Below, one piece after another: positions 8,701 to 17,130 of a DNA stretch of 42,628 nucleotides (its first letter is position 1; each line of letters begins with the position of its first letter). This stretch comes from an uncultured Lachnospiraceae bacterium (lineage in GTDB: Bacteria > Bacillota > Clostridia > Lachnospirales > Lachnospiraceae), in contig CAOKWI010000035.1 in the NCBI GenBank assembly GCA_948473115.1, positions 1 through 42,628 on the forward strand, read 5' to 3'. The translations under genes and the position numbers were made by a program. The notes beneath the pieces were generated by a model. The model ran no database searches. It worked only from the letters and a program-made list of their open reading frames with translations, and was not told the origin of the DNA.

Positions 8701-11145
8701 ATGCAGTCACGGTTTACAGATAAGGCGCAGGAGGCATTGTCCTATGCTTCCAGATGCGCGAGAAGCCTGAAACAGGGATATGTGGGAACGGAGCACATCC
8801 TGGTGGGACTTCTGAAAGAAGAGTCAGGGGTGGCATACAAGGTACTGATAGACAACGGTGTGGAATTGTCCGGCGTGCTGGATATGATCCAGGAATTGAT
8901 CGCCTTTGACAACGGCACTCCGGTAAAAGAGCGGGAGGGGTATTCCCCCAGGGCCCGCAAGATCCTGGAGGAGGCGCACAGGCAGGCGGCCAGGTTCGGC
9001 CAGAAGGAGACGGGCACGGAACACATTCTGATGGCCATTATCAAAGAGGGGGAGAATGTGGCGGTACGCCTGCTGAATACGCTGGGCGCCAATATCCAGA
9101 AGATTTATTCGGATACCCTGATCACCATGGGGCAGGACGGAAACCTCTATAAGGAGGACCTGGCCAGAAAGCCTTCCGGAAAGGGAAAGTCCTCCGCCCT
9201 GAACCAGTACAGCAGGGATCTGACCGCCATGGCCAGGGAGGGAAAGCTGGACCCGGTGATCGGGCGGGAGGATGAGATTCGCAGGCTGATCCAGATCCTG
9301 AGCCGCCGCACCAAGAATAATCCCTGCCTGATCGGCGAGCCCGGCGTGGGCAAGACCGCCGTGGTGGAAGGGCTGGCTCTTCGCATTGTGGAGGGAAAGG
9401 TTCCCGCTACGGTGAGGGAGAAGAGAGTGATGACGCTGGATCTCTCCGGCATGGTGGCAGGCAGCAAATACCGAGGTGAGTTTGAGGAGAGGATCAAGAA
9501 GCTGATCCGGGAGGTCATAGAGGATGGAAACGTGATCCTGTTCCTGGATGAGCTGCATACCATTATCGGGGCGGGGGGTGCAGAGGGCGCCATCGATGCC
9601 TCCAATATTTTAAAGCCCTCCCTTGCCAGGGGGGAATTGCAGCTGATCGGGGCAACCACCATTGTGGAATACCGCAAGTATATCGAGAAGGACGCAGCGC
9701 TGGAGCGGCGTTTTCAGCCGGTGAACGTGGAGGAGCCCACGGAGGAGGAGGCTGTGCGGATCCTGGAGGGCGTGAAGGGAAAATACGAGGAACACCATCA
9801 GGTCAGCATTACCTCCGAGGCGGTGGAAGCCGCGGTGAGACTGTCCGCCCGCTATATCAATGACAGGAATCTGCCCGATAAGGCCATAGACCTGATCGAC
9901 GAGGCAGCCGCCAGCGCAAGGCTTAAGGTCATGGATATGCCGGATAAGCAGAAGGAGCTGCTGGATCAGATCAAGAAGATGGATCTCCAGATCGAGCGTT
10001 CCATCCGCATGGAGGCCTTTACCCAGGCGGCGGAGATCAAACACAATCAGGATGAGCTGGTGAAAAAATATGAGCGCATGAGAAAGCGCAACGCAAGCCG
10101 GGAGACGTTAAAGCAGTATTCCATCGGTGAAAATGAGATTGCCGAGGCTGTGGCCATGTGGACGAAGATTCCCGTGCAGAAGCTGGCGCAGAAGGAGAGC
10201 GAGAGGCTGTTAAAGCTGGAGGGCGTCCTGCATAGGCGTGTGATCGGCCAGGAGGAGGCCGTGACGGCGGTGGCAAAGGCAATGCGCCGCGGCAGGGTAG
10301 GGCTGAAGGATCCCAAACGCCCTATCGGTTCGTTCCTGTTCCTGGGTCCCACCGGCGTGGGAAAGACGGAGCTGTCCAAGGCTCTTGCGGAGGCCATGTT
10401 CGGTTCTGAGGACGCCATCATCAGGGTGGACATGTCGGAGTATATGGAAGGCCATTCGGTGTCGAAGATGATCGGTTCACCGCCCGGATATGTGGGCTTT
10501 GAGGAAGGCGGGCAGCTCAGTGAGAAGGTGCGCAGGAACCCTTATTCCGTGGTGCTCTTCGACGAGATCGAGAAGGCGCACCCGGATGTGTTCAACATCC
10601 TGCTCCAGGTGCTGGATGACGGGCATATCACCGATTCCAAAGGCAGAAAGGTAAGCTTTAAGAATACCATACTGATCATGACCTCCAATGCGGGGGCACA
10701 GAGGATCGTAGACCCGAAGAACCTGGGCTTTGCCTCCGTCAGCGACGCGAAGAAGGACTATGAAAAGATGAAATCCGGTGTCATGGAGGAGGTCAAGCGC
10801 AGCTTCAAGCCGGAATTTATCAACAGGATTGATGAAATTATTGTCTTCCACCAGCTGGGCAATGAGGATATGAAGGCGATTGTCAATCTGCTGGCTGTGA
10901 ACCTCTCGAAGCGCTGCGAGGCCCAGATGGATATTCACTTGAGCCTGACCTCCTCCCTGAAGGAGCATCTGGTGGAGAAGTACGCGGACAATAAGATGGG
11001 GGCAAGACCCTTGAAGAGAGCCCTGCAGTCCGTGGTGGAGGACGCCCTGGCGGAGGAGATCCTGATGAAGAAGGTCCAGCCGGGGGATACGGTGTCTGCG
11101 GGCTTTAAGAATGGGAAGGTGTGCTTTACCGTCAAGGAGTTGTAA
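8701..11145 (+). CDS. clpC: ATP-dependent Clp protease ATP-binding subunit ClpC
   Basis: A Hsp100 unfoldase of 814 residues that feeds proteins to ClpP. In order: a Clp-N double repeat (residues 1-145), AAA+ domain 1 with Walker A GEPGVGKT (about 213) and Walker B VILFLDE (about 278), a short middle domain with a UVR-like stretch ([21 protein letters not shown], about 436-457), AAA+ domain 2 with Walker A GPTGVGKT (about 549), [13 protein letters not shown], Walker B VVLFDE, and a C-terminal small domain. This is full length with all motifs intact. It is preceded by a GntR gene rather than the ctsR-mcsA-mcsB genes seen in Bacilli. A terminator follows at 11162. Confidence 0.95.
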   Translation: MQSRFTDKAQEALSYASRCARSLKQGYVGTEHILVGLLKEESGVAYKVLIDNGVELSGVLDMIQELIAFDNGTPVKEREGYSPRARKILEEAHRQAARFGQKETGTEHILMAIIKEGENVAVRLLNTLGANIQKIYSDTLITMGQDGNLYKEDLARKPSGKGKSSALNQYSRDLTAMAREGKLDPVIGREDEIRRLIQILSRRTKNNPCLIGEPGVGKTAVVEGLALRIVEGKVPATVREKRVMTLDLSGMVAGSKYRGEFEERIKKLIREVIEDGNVILFLDELHTIIGAGGAEGAIDASNILKPSLARGELQLIGATTIVEYRKYIEKDAALERRFQPVNVEEPTEEEAVRILEGVKGKYEEHHQVSITSEAVEAAVRLSARYINDRNLPDKAIDLIDEAAASARLKVMDMPDKQKELLDQIKKMDLQIERSIRMEAFTQAAEIKHNQDELVKKYERMRKRNASRETLKQYSIGENEIAEAVAMWTKIPVQKLAQKESERLLKLEGVLHRRVIGQEEAVTAVAKAMRRGRVGLKDPKRPIGSFLFLGPTGVGKTELSKALAEAMFGSEDAIIRVDMSEYMEGHSVSKMIGSPPGYVGFEEGGQLSEKVRRNPYSVVLFDEIEKAHPDVFNILLQVLDDGHITDSKGRKVSFKNTILIMTSNAGAQRIVDPKNLGFASVSDAKKDYEKMKSGVMEEVKRSFKPEFINRIDEIIVFHQLGNEDMKAIVNLLAVNLSKRCEAQMDIHLSLTSSLKEHLVEKYADNKMGARPLKRALQSVVEDALAEEILMKKVQPGDTVSAGFKNGKVCFTVKEL

Positions 11146-11161
11146 AATAATTAAGGTATCT

Positions 11162-11190
11162 AAGCGATTATTCCAATCGCTTTGGTTTTG
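11162..11190 (+). terminator. Intrinsic terminator of clpC
   Basis: AAGCGATT (11162-11169) pairs perfectly with AATCGCTT (11175-11182) across a 5-nt loop, followed by TGGTTTTG. Confidence 0.7.
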
Positions 11191-11278
11191 CACGCAAAAG
11201 GCGCGTGAAAACACCTCGCGGTGGCGTGGGTGTGAAAAGGAGCTAATTTAGGTTCTTAAGTGAAATTTAACAAAAAAT

Positions 11279-11307
11279 TTGTGGATTAATGCCGTACTTT
11301 ATATTAT
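11279..11307 (+). promoter_or_regulatory. Promoter of the small conserved protein gene
   Basis: TTGTGG (11279-11284), a 17-base spacer and TATTAT (11302-11307). The roughly 80-base leader contains GGTGG ... CCACC pairing upstream of the AGGAGG ribosome site at 11375-11380. Confidence 0.55.
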
Positions 11308-11388
11308 ACTGTAGGTGTAGTTGGAAGGGAGTCGGGTGGCACGGCTAACTCTGATGACCACCAGTATGAATCACAGGAGGATATACAC

Positions 11389-11802
11389 ATGGCAGTTGTG
11401 GAAGAATTGCTCCGCAGCGAAGAGAGCGGCGCGATCAGTTTTGGCAATCACAAATTACCCCGGAAGGCGAAGGTGGAGGACTACAGGCATGCAGGAGACC
11501 TGTTGAAGGTCAAGACTTACAATGAGATCACCAAGCTTGAGAAGAACGGGATGTTTCTCTATGAATCGGTGCCCGGTACCAGTGTGCTTGATTTCGTGGA
11601 GAAGGAAGATGGCGTGGAGTTTGTGGTGGAAGGCGATGAGGATGCGCAGATCACCATCGGATTGGATGATGATACCGAGTATGAGGTGTTCGTAGGCGGC
11701 AAGAGTACCGGGACCATGAAGACGGGGCTGGGCGGTAAGCTTTCCCTCAGTGTGGAACTGGGAGCCGTGGGTGAGATCCCTGTAAGAGTTGTGCGCGTGT
11801 GA
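11389..11802 (+). CDS. Small conserved clostridial protein, function unknown
   Basis: A 137-residue acidic, soluble protein with no signal or membrane segment. AGGAGG at 11375-11380 supports the ATG. The N-terminus (MAVVEELLRSEESGAISFGNH) and the C-terminal beta-rich part (EYEVFVGGKSTGTMKTGLGGKLSLSVEL) look like a compact beta-sandwich. From memory, close relatives are widespread in Lachnospiraceae and sometimes carry the label endosialidase, which the small size and lack of any glycosidase motif do not support. It is a single-gene unit with its own promoter and strong terminator, suggesting substantial constitutive expression. Confidence 0.8.
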   Translation: MAVVEELLRSEESGAISFGNHKLPRKAKVEDYRHAGDLLKVKTYNEITKLEKNGMFLYESVPGTSVLDFVEKEDGVEFVVEGDEDAQITIGLDDDTEYEVFVGGKSTGTMKTGLGGKLSLSVELGAVGEIPVRVVRV

Positions 11803-11837
11803 AGATAAATATACTGAAAGTCTGTCAAGGAGATAGG

Positions 11838-11875
11838 AAATGAGCGGGTTCCCAGCGGTTACCCGCTCATTTTAT
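11838..11875 (+). terminator. Strong intrinsic terminator
   Basis: AAATGAGCGGGT (11838-11849) pairs with ACCCGCTCATTT (11861-11872), a 12-bp perfect stem running into a T-rich stretch. Confidence 0.8.
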
Positions 11876-12033
11876 CTTGTAGGAAATTTCGTCCTGGCCT
11901 GGGAAGAATGCGAAGCATTCTTCGAAGTGCCGCTTGCGGCACTTTTTTACCTTATAGGAAACTGCGTCGTCAGACGCATGCATTCACAAGTTCGCTGTGC
12001 GAACTTGCAAGCGTCACGAAGGGACGCTTTTTT
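11876..12033 (+). repeat. Two tandem diverged units, each with a TAGGAAA..CGTC start and a terminator-like end
   Basis: Unit 1 starts CTTGTAGGAAATTTCGTC (11876-11893), contains the hairpin GAAGAATGC/GCATTCTTC (11903-11923) and ends with AAGTGCCG-CTTG-CGGCACTTTTTT (11925-11948). Unit 2 starts CTTATAGGAAACTGCGTC (11951-11968), contains CAAGTTCG/CGAACTTG and ends with AAGCGTC/GACGCTTTTTTT (12009-12033). No coding frame is supported. Confidence 0.6.
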
Positions 12034-12103
12034 ATGGTATGACGGGCAGAGTCAGAAGGCCAGTTTGGCAGATGCGCATGCTTGCATATTTTACGCCGTG
12101 AAA

Positions 12104-12474
12104 AATATTGGTAACAGTTCAGCCCTCACATTCATAACGAGGTGGGCAAGCCCCTCCTCAGTGTCTGCTTCGCATCCGACGCCGCTTACGCGGCTCACCT
12201 TTCATTCCCGCGAGCAATGAGCCAAACGGCCGTGCACAAAGCCAGCCAATGGCTGGCTTGGACAGTTGGCGAATGCCGCGAGGGTCAATACCATAGCGTC
12301 CTATGGACGCATTGCCCTTGGGGCGTTCAAACTCCATGCCCCGTTGCCTGCAGCGGGGGTATTGACTTCATTTGAGGGCGTTCCGCTCATGCAGCAATTT
12401 GCATATCGCGCTTTGTGTGCAAGCATCCACGCGCAATTTACAAATTGTTGCATGGCTGAACTGTTACCAATATT
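12104..12474. repeat. 371-bp intergenic element bounded by 21-bp perfect inverted repeats (GTAACAGTTCAGCC family)
   Basis: The outer 21 bases at 12104-12124 and 12454-12474 are exact inverse complements; their core is GTAACAGTTCAGCC. The interior carries nested inverted repeats such as AGCCAGCC/GGCTGGCT, GTCAATACC/GGTATTGAC, and the hairpin CATGCAGCAATTTG (12388-12401) with CAAATTGTTGCATG (12441-12454). There is no credible gene inside. A shorter homologue lies at 33050-33235. The structure resembles a MITE or a structured intergenic repeat rather than a gene. The 70 bases before it (12034-12103) show nothing. Confidence 0.7.
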
Positions 12475-12496
12475 GCAAAGAATCGTAAAAGGAGGG

Positions 12497-12525
12497 TTGC
12501 ACATTGCCGCGTTATGTGGTAGATT
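12497..12525 (+). promoter_or_regulatory. Promoter upstream of the Rpn-like gene
   Basis: TTGCAC (12497-12502), a 17-base spacer and TAGATT (12520-12525), starting just 23 bases after the end of the inverted-repeat element. Confidence 0.5.
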
Positions 12526-12697
12526 AATAACACAAAGAGGAAGAATCAGTCGCGCTTTCGTGTAAATACACGGTTCAAGGTGCATGTTCAGGCAGTTCGC
12601 CACAGATTCAACTTTTTTAAATGAATGGCGGCGGGGCCGTGAAGCTGTAGGGGAATCATCTGTTTCCGCCGCTGTGAGGACAGAAGGAGGAAAATGG

Positions 12698-13678
12698 ATG
12701 GGAAAACCACACAACAAGGGGCACGGAGGTTATGACATCCCACAGAAGGAACTGGAATCGTATCCGGACGTTTTCGCGGATATTGTGAACGCGCTGGTGT
12801 ACGGGGGAGAGCAGGTGGTGGATCTGCGGTGTCTCAGGCCTGCGGAGACGGAAACCCGCTACCGGGATCGGGAACGCAGGCTGAGGAACCAGTACGAGGA
12901 TCTGGGCAGGTACGAGACAGATGGAAAGGGCGGCACGAGAATCCTGTACCTGCTGGCCAACCAGTCACAGGTGGATAGCAGGATGCTGCTGCGGAAATGC
13001 GGTTATGTGGGTGGGTATTACAGGGGGCAGTACGAACGGCAGGCGGGAGAATCCTGTCCGGTCATGGAACTGGTGCTGTACTGGGGAAGAAGACGTTGGA
13101 AGGTATCACGTTCCATGCGGCGCTTCTTCAGGCGTAAGGGCATCGATCCCAGGGCATGGGAGTACATGGATGACGAAAGACTTCATGTGTTCGAGATGCG
13201 CCGCCTGCCCCGGGAGGTCATGGGGAGGTTTCAGAGCGACATGCGCATTATCCTGGAATACTTGGCGGATGGGGAAAACATGGGCAGGCTGGAGCAGGAG
13301 ATAAACCACCCGGTGGCGCTGCTGGAGCTCATGCAGGCGCTGTCGGGAGATGGCCGGTATAAAATAGTGATAGATGACCTTATGAAAGAAGAGAAGACGG
13401 GGGAAAGGAGGAAATGGACCGTGTGCAAGCTGATGGACAAGTACTGGGGAGGCGGAAAGCGGGAAGGGCTGAAAGAGGGAAAGCAGGAAGGGCTGAAAGA
13501 GGGAAAGCGGGAAGGGCTGAAAGAGGGAAAGCAGGAAGAGCGCCAGACGGGCATAAGGGTGCTGATCTCCACATGCCATGAGATAGGGGCATCCTTTGAA
13601 ACGACGGCAGGCAAGTTAAAGGAAAAATACGGGCTGGAGGATTCCCAGGTCAAGGAAAACATGACATTGTACTGGTAA
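12698..13678 (+). CDS. Rpn-like putative recombination-promoting nuclease / transposase-family protein
   Basis: A 326-residue protein resembling the Rpn/PD-(D/E)XK transposase-like group that is abundant in Lachnospiraceae. It starts at ATG 12698 behind AGGAGG (12685-12690). The N-terminal part (LESYPDVFADIVNALVYGG...) and middle (MRRLPREVMGRFQSDMRII) follow this family's pattern. The stretch at about 250-280 is a near-perfect tandem repeat of KEGKREGL/KEGKQEGL units, predicted as a charged helix, encoded by a visible DNA repeat at 13452-13535. A canonical PD-(D/E)XK site was not clearly made out, so activity is uncertain. It lies beside the 371-bp repeat element. The gene has typical GC for the window. 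Confidence 0.7.
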   Translation: MGKPHNKGHGGYDIPQKELESYPDVFADIVNALVYGGEQVVDLRCLRPAETETRYRDRERRLRNQYEDLGRYETDGKGGTRILYLLANQSQVDSRMLLRKCGYVGGYYRGQYERQAGESCPVMELVLYWGRRRWKVSRSMRRFFRRKGIDPRAWEYMDDERLHVFEMRRLPREVMGRFQSDMRIILEYLADGENMGRLEQEINHPVALLELMQALSGDGRYKIVIDDLMKEEKTGERRKWTVCKLMDKYWGGGKREGLKEGKQEGLKEGKREGLKEGKQEERQTGIRVLISTCHEIGASFETTAGKLKEKYGLEDSQVKENMTLYW

Positions 13679-13734
13679 TGATTGCGGAGCATAACTGTTT
13701 ATAGAGTGCTCTAATACTGGAATGGAGAATGATT

Positions 13735-15111
13735 ATGGCGAAAAAAGCATCATCCGTATTTTTCTGTCAGAACTGCGGTTACGAATCATCGAAGTGGATG
13801 GGACAGTGTCCCGGATGCAGGGAATGGAATTCGTTTGTGGAGGAAGCGGCGGTGAAGGCGCCCCACATGGGAGTGGCGGCGGCTCCGTCAGGCAGGCGGG
13901 CACAGAAGAATGCCCCCAGCATTTTGGCTGAGATTCAGATCAGGGAAGAGGATAAGCTGTCCACGGGCATGGGAGAACTGGACCGGGTTCTGGGCGGGGG
14001 GATCGTGCAGGGCTCGCTGACCCTGGTGGGAGGCGACCCCGGCATCGGCAAGTCCACACTGCTGCTCCAGGTGTGCAGGAATCTCTCTTCCGGGGGACAT
14101 AAGATTTTATACATATCCGGGGAGGAATCCCTGGCGCAGATTAAAATGCGGGCGGACAGGATCGGGGCGTTCACTGACAATATGCTGCTGCTGTGCGAGA
14201 CGAATCTGGATGAGATCGCGGAGGTGATCCGACAGAATCAGCCGGAGGCGGTAGTCATTGACTCCATCCAGACCATGTATAATGAAGCGGTGTCGGCGGC
14301 TCCCGGCAGCGTGTCCCAGGTCAGGGAATCCACCGGCATCCTGCTACAGCTGGCAAAGGGACTGGGTGTTTCCGTGATGATTGTGGGTCATGTGACGAAG
14401 GAGGGAACCGTGGCAGGCCCCAGGGTGCTGGAGCATATGGTGGATACCGTGCTCTATTTTGAGGGAGACCGCCACGCTTCCTACCGTATCCTGCGGGGTG
14501 TAAAGAACCGCTTCGGCTCCACCAATGAGATCGGGGTCTTTGAGATGCAGGAGCAGGGGCTGGTGGAGGTGCAGAACGCCTCCGAATATATGCTGAACGG
14601 GCGGCCGGAGGAGGCCAGCGGGTCGGTGGTGGTGTGTACCATGGAGGGGACGCGTCCCCTCCTGATTGAGATCCAGGCGCTGGTGTGTCACAGCAATTTC
14701 GGGATTCCCAGGCGGCAGACCACGGGCACGGATTTCAACAGGGTGAATCTGCTGATGGCAGTGCTGGAAAAGCGTTCCGGCATCCAGCTGGGAAACTGCG
14801 ACGCCTATGTGAATGTCACGGGAGGCATGAAGGTGGCGGAACCGGCCATCGATCTGGGCATTGTGCTGGCCATTCTTTCCAGCTTTCAGAATCAGCCTTT
14901 GAATCCCAGGCTGATCGCCTTCGGCGAAGTAGGCTTAAGCGGCGAGGTGCGCGCTGTCAGTCAGGCGGCGCAGCGCGTGGCGGAGGCGGAGAAGCTGGGG
15001 TTTGACACCTGTATCCTTCCGGCTGTGTGCGCGGGGGACTGTAAAAAGAAAAGCGGGATCCGGATCATCGGGGTGCGGACCGTGCAGGACGCCATCAGCC
15101 AGGTTTTCTGA
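13735..15111 (+). CDS. radA: DNA repair protein RadA (Sms)
   Basis: A RecA-related ATPase that helps process recombination intermediates, 458 residues. It has the N-terminal zinc finger CQNCGYESSKWMGQCPGC (Cys 11, 14, 25, 28), Walker A GGDPGIGKST at about residues 97-106, the RadA-specific KNRFG motif at about 257-261, and the C-terminal Lon-protease-like domain without a proteolytic site. Start ATG 13735 is chosen because TGGAG (13723-13727) lies 7 bases upstream; an in-frame ATG at 13729 is too close. It follows the Rpn-like gene by 56 bases and may share its transcript. Confidence 0.95.
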   Translation: MAKKASSVFFCQNCGYESSKWMGQCPGCREWNSFVEEAAVKAPHMGVAAAPSGRRAQKNAPSILAEIQIREEDKLSTGMGELDRVLGGGIVQGSLTLVGGDPGIGKSTLLLQVCRNLSSGGHKILYISGEESLAQIKMRADRIGAFTDNMLLLCETNLDEIAEVIRQNQPEAVVIDSIQTMYNEAVSAAPGSVSQVRESTGILLQLAKGLGVSVMIVGHVTKEGTVAGPRVLEHMVDTVLYFEGDRHASYRILRGVKNRFGSTNEIGVFEMQEQGLVEVQNASEYMLNGRPEEASGSVVVCTMEGTRPLLIEIQALVCHSNFGIPRRQTTGTDFNRVNLLMAVLEKRSGIQLGNCDAYVNVTGGMKVAEPAIDLGIVLAILSSFQNQPLNPRLIAFGEVGLSGEVRAVSQAAQRVAEAEKLGFDTCILPAVCAGDCKKKSGIRIIGVRTVQDAISQVF

Positions 15112-15477
15112 TAAAATGATATTGATATCGCAAAGTTAGGAACTGTGAAGATTAATTTTTTCACAGTTCCTTAAGTTGCTTTTCGGCAGAAACATGTTTC
15201 ACAAGTCTGTTTTGTATGACAAAATTTCAGTGCTTTAGGGGAATATTGTTGATAATAAAGTAGAAAATGCATTTATCTGGTGGTAAGGTACTGTATGGTA
15301 AGACAACGATTCCGCGGTAGAGCATCCTGCCTTTTCGGTGCGGAGCGGGCTGCGCTGAAGGTTTTGAATCTGTGCAATCGGGAAAACAGACAAGCGATTG
15401 GGGCAGGTATTTGGACTGTGCAGCAGAACTGCGGAAAGAAAAAGGAGAAGATAAAGCAGGCAGCTGGGAGGTATGTT
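15112..15477. other. Intergenic region with one hairpin
   Basis: AGGAACTGTGAA (15138-15149) pairs with TTCACAGTTCCT (15160-15171) with T residues in the loop but no T tract after it, so it is a weak terminator candidate for radA. The palindrome GAAACATGTTTC lies at 15189-15200. I see no convincing promoter or small gene before the MATE gene. Confidence 0.5.
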
Positions 15478-16890
15478 ATGGCGAAGACGGGGAGCGCTTC
15501 TCTTTCCGAGAAGGACAGGAAATTCAGGGAATTTGCGTTGACGGGAAATTTGTGGCGGGTGATTTTTTATGTCTGTGTGCCGCTGGCCTTTTTTCAGTTT
15601 ATCAACCATCTTTTTAATATCCTGGATACCATGATGGCGTCCCATGTCAGCGCCATGGCGGTTTCGGCGGTGGCCTACCTGTCCCAGCTCCAGAGCATGA
15701 TCTCGGCGGTGGGCGGCGGACTGGCGGCGGGAAGTACCTTAAAGATCAGTGAAGCTTACGGGGCCGGCGACTACGGCATGGTGAAAAGGAGATTGAGCAC
15801 CCTGCTCACGATCTGCGGCGCCATCTCTCTGGCCGTCCTCTGCCTGATCCCTTTTTCTTCCGGCCTGCTGCGGCTTTTCGGAACGCCGGAGGACTTTATT
15901 GCGGTGGGAGCCAGATATTTTTCCGTCACCCTGTTCTCGACGGTGCTGAGCTTCTTTAATAATGTTTATATCGCCATTGAGCGTTCCAGGGGAAATTCCA
16001 GACGTATCCTGAAACTGAATATGCTTGTGGTCACCTTAAAGCTGGCGCTGACGGCAATTTTCATATATGGATTGAACGGGGACATCACCATGATAGCGGT
16101 GGCTACGGTGGTCTCCCAGGCATTCCTGTTTGTGATGGCGCTGAGGAATCTGTGCGCGGGGGACGACGCCTTTACCTTTGACCGGGCAAGCATTGCATTC
16201 AAACGGCAGGTGGTGCGTCCCATGCTGAGTCTGTCTTTTCCCGTGATCGTGGAGAAGGTGGCTTTTTCCTTCGGTAAAACGGTGGTCAATTCCATGAGCA
16301 AAAATTATGGCTCCACCACGGTGGGCGCACTGGGAATATCCAACAATATCAACGGCATGGTGACCGGCATCCACAATGGTTTCCAGGATGGGGGCTCCTC
16401 TATCATCAGCCAGAATCTGGGGGCAGGGAATACGAAGCGTGCGATAGGGACTTTCTGGCGCCTGGCGGCCATCAACGCGGTGATCGGTGCGGTGGGACTG
16501 CTCCTGCTGAATGTGTTCCTGGGGCCCATCACATGGCTCTTTGCCAACAGTGCCGAGGGCTTTAACGAGGAGTTCCAACAGCTGATCATGCATGTGTTCC
16601 GCTATGAGGCGCTGGGAGGCTGTATTCCCCTGGGCATTAACTCCGCCTGTATGGCGCTGCTGTTCGGCTTTGGAAAGACGAAGCTGACGCTGGTATGTAA
16701 TTTCAGCAGAGTGTTTATCTTCCGGATTCCCGTTCTCTGGGCGCTGCAAAACTTTACGAAGCTGGGCAGCGAGAGCGTCGGTATTGTGATGGCAGTGAGC
16801 AATCTGCTGACGGCCATGCTGTCCTTTGTGATCGTCATGCTGGTGATCCGGAATGTACACTCATGTACAGGAAGGAAGCAGGTATCATAG
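15478..16890 (+). CDS. MATE-family multidrug/metabolite efflux transporter
   Basis: A polytopic membrane protein of 470 residues, expected to have twelve helices in two halves, exporting organic cations or metabolites with Na+ or H+ exchange. Typical MATE stretches are visible: an N-terminal LWRVIFYVCVPLAFFQFINHLFNILDTMM, VGGGLAAGSTLKISEAYGAGD, and the second-half counterpart GFQDGGSSIISQNLGAGNTKRA. ATG 15478 behind GGGAGG (15466-15471) is the start; upstream in-frame sequence is not conserved-looking. The substrate is unknown. It stands alone between radA and the XRE gene. Confidence 0.9.
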   Translation: MAKTGSASLSEKDRKFREFALTGNLWRVIFYVCVPLAFFQFINHLFNILDTMMASHVSAMAVSAVAYLSQLQSMISAVGGGLAAGSTLKISEAYGAGDYGMVKRRLSTLLTICGAISLAVLCLIPFSSGLLRLFGTPEDFIAVGARYFSVTLFSTVLSFFNNVYIAIERSRGNSRRILKLNMLVVTLKLALTAIFIYGLNGDITMIAVATVVSQAFLFVMALRNLCAGDDAFTFDRASIAFKRQVVRPMLSLSFPVIVEKVAFSFGKTVVNSMSKNYGSTTVGALGISNNINGMVTGIHNGFQDGGSSIISQNLGAGNTKRAIGTFWRLAAINAVIGAVGLLLLNVFLGPITWLFANSAEGFNEEFQQLIMHVFRYEALGGCIPLGINSACMALLFGFGKTKLTLVCNFSRVFIFRIPVLWALQNFTKLGSESVGIVMAVSNLLTAMLSFVIVMLVIRNVHSCTGRKQVS

Positions 16891-17031
16891 AAATGCATTC
16901 CCAAGCTGACGATTCCACAGGAAAAGAGTTTCATAAGCCAGTGAGAACGATACAAAATATTCCATGGGAAACCGATAAAAGAATCATAGCCCACAACCTG
17001 CGGTTGAGCTTCTGTAATTTTTCATAAACAT

Positions 17032-17085
17032 GATTACAATTGTTTTTATAGGAATATAAGCTATAATACAATTGCAATTGTAATC
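17032..17085 (+). promoter_or_regulatory. Promoter and flanking inverted repeat of the XRE gene
   Basis: TTGTTT (17040-17045), a 16-base spacer and TATAAT (17062-17067). GATTACAATTG (17032-17042) overlaps the -35 box and its exact inverse, CAATTGTAATC (17075-17085), follows the -10 box. Such an arrangement suggests autoregulation by the XRE protein. The other bases between 16891 and 17130 show nothing. Confidence 0.65.
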
Positions 17086-17130
17086 GGAATTGAAATGTGA
17101 AAATCAAAGGAAAGATTACGGAGGAATATT

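Noticed and set aside
11321..11506. 61-codon ORF overlapping the small conserved gene in another frame
   Set aside because: The frame at 11389 has an ideal AGGAGG and a conserved-looking protein; this one has neither.
12142..12565. Several overlapping ORFs inside the 371-bp element
   Set aside because: No ribosome sites, no protein-like composition, and the DNA is dominated by nested inverted repeats.
15138..15171. Strong radA terminator
   Set aside because: The stem is good but no T tract follows on either strand, so only a weak hairpin is claimed.
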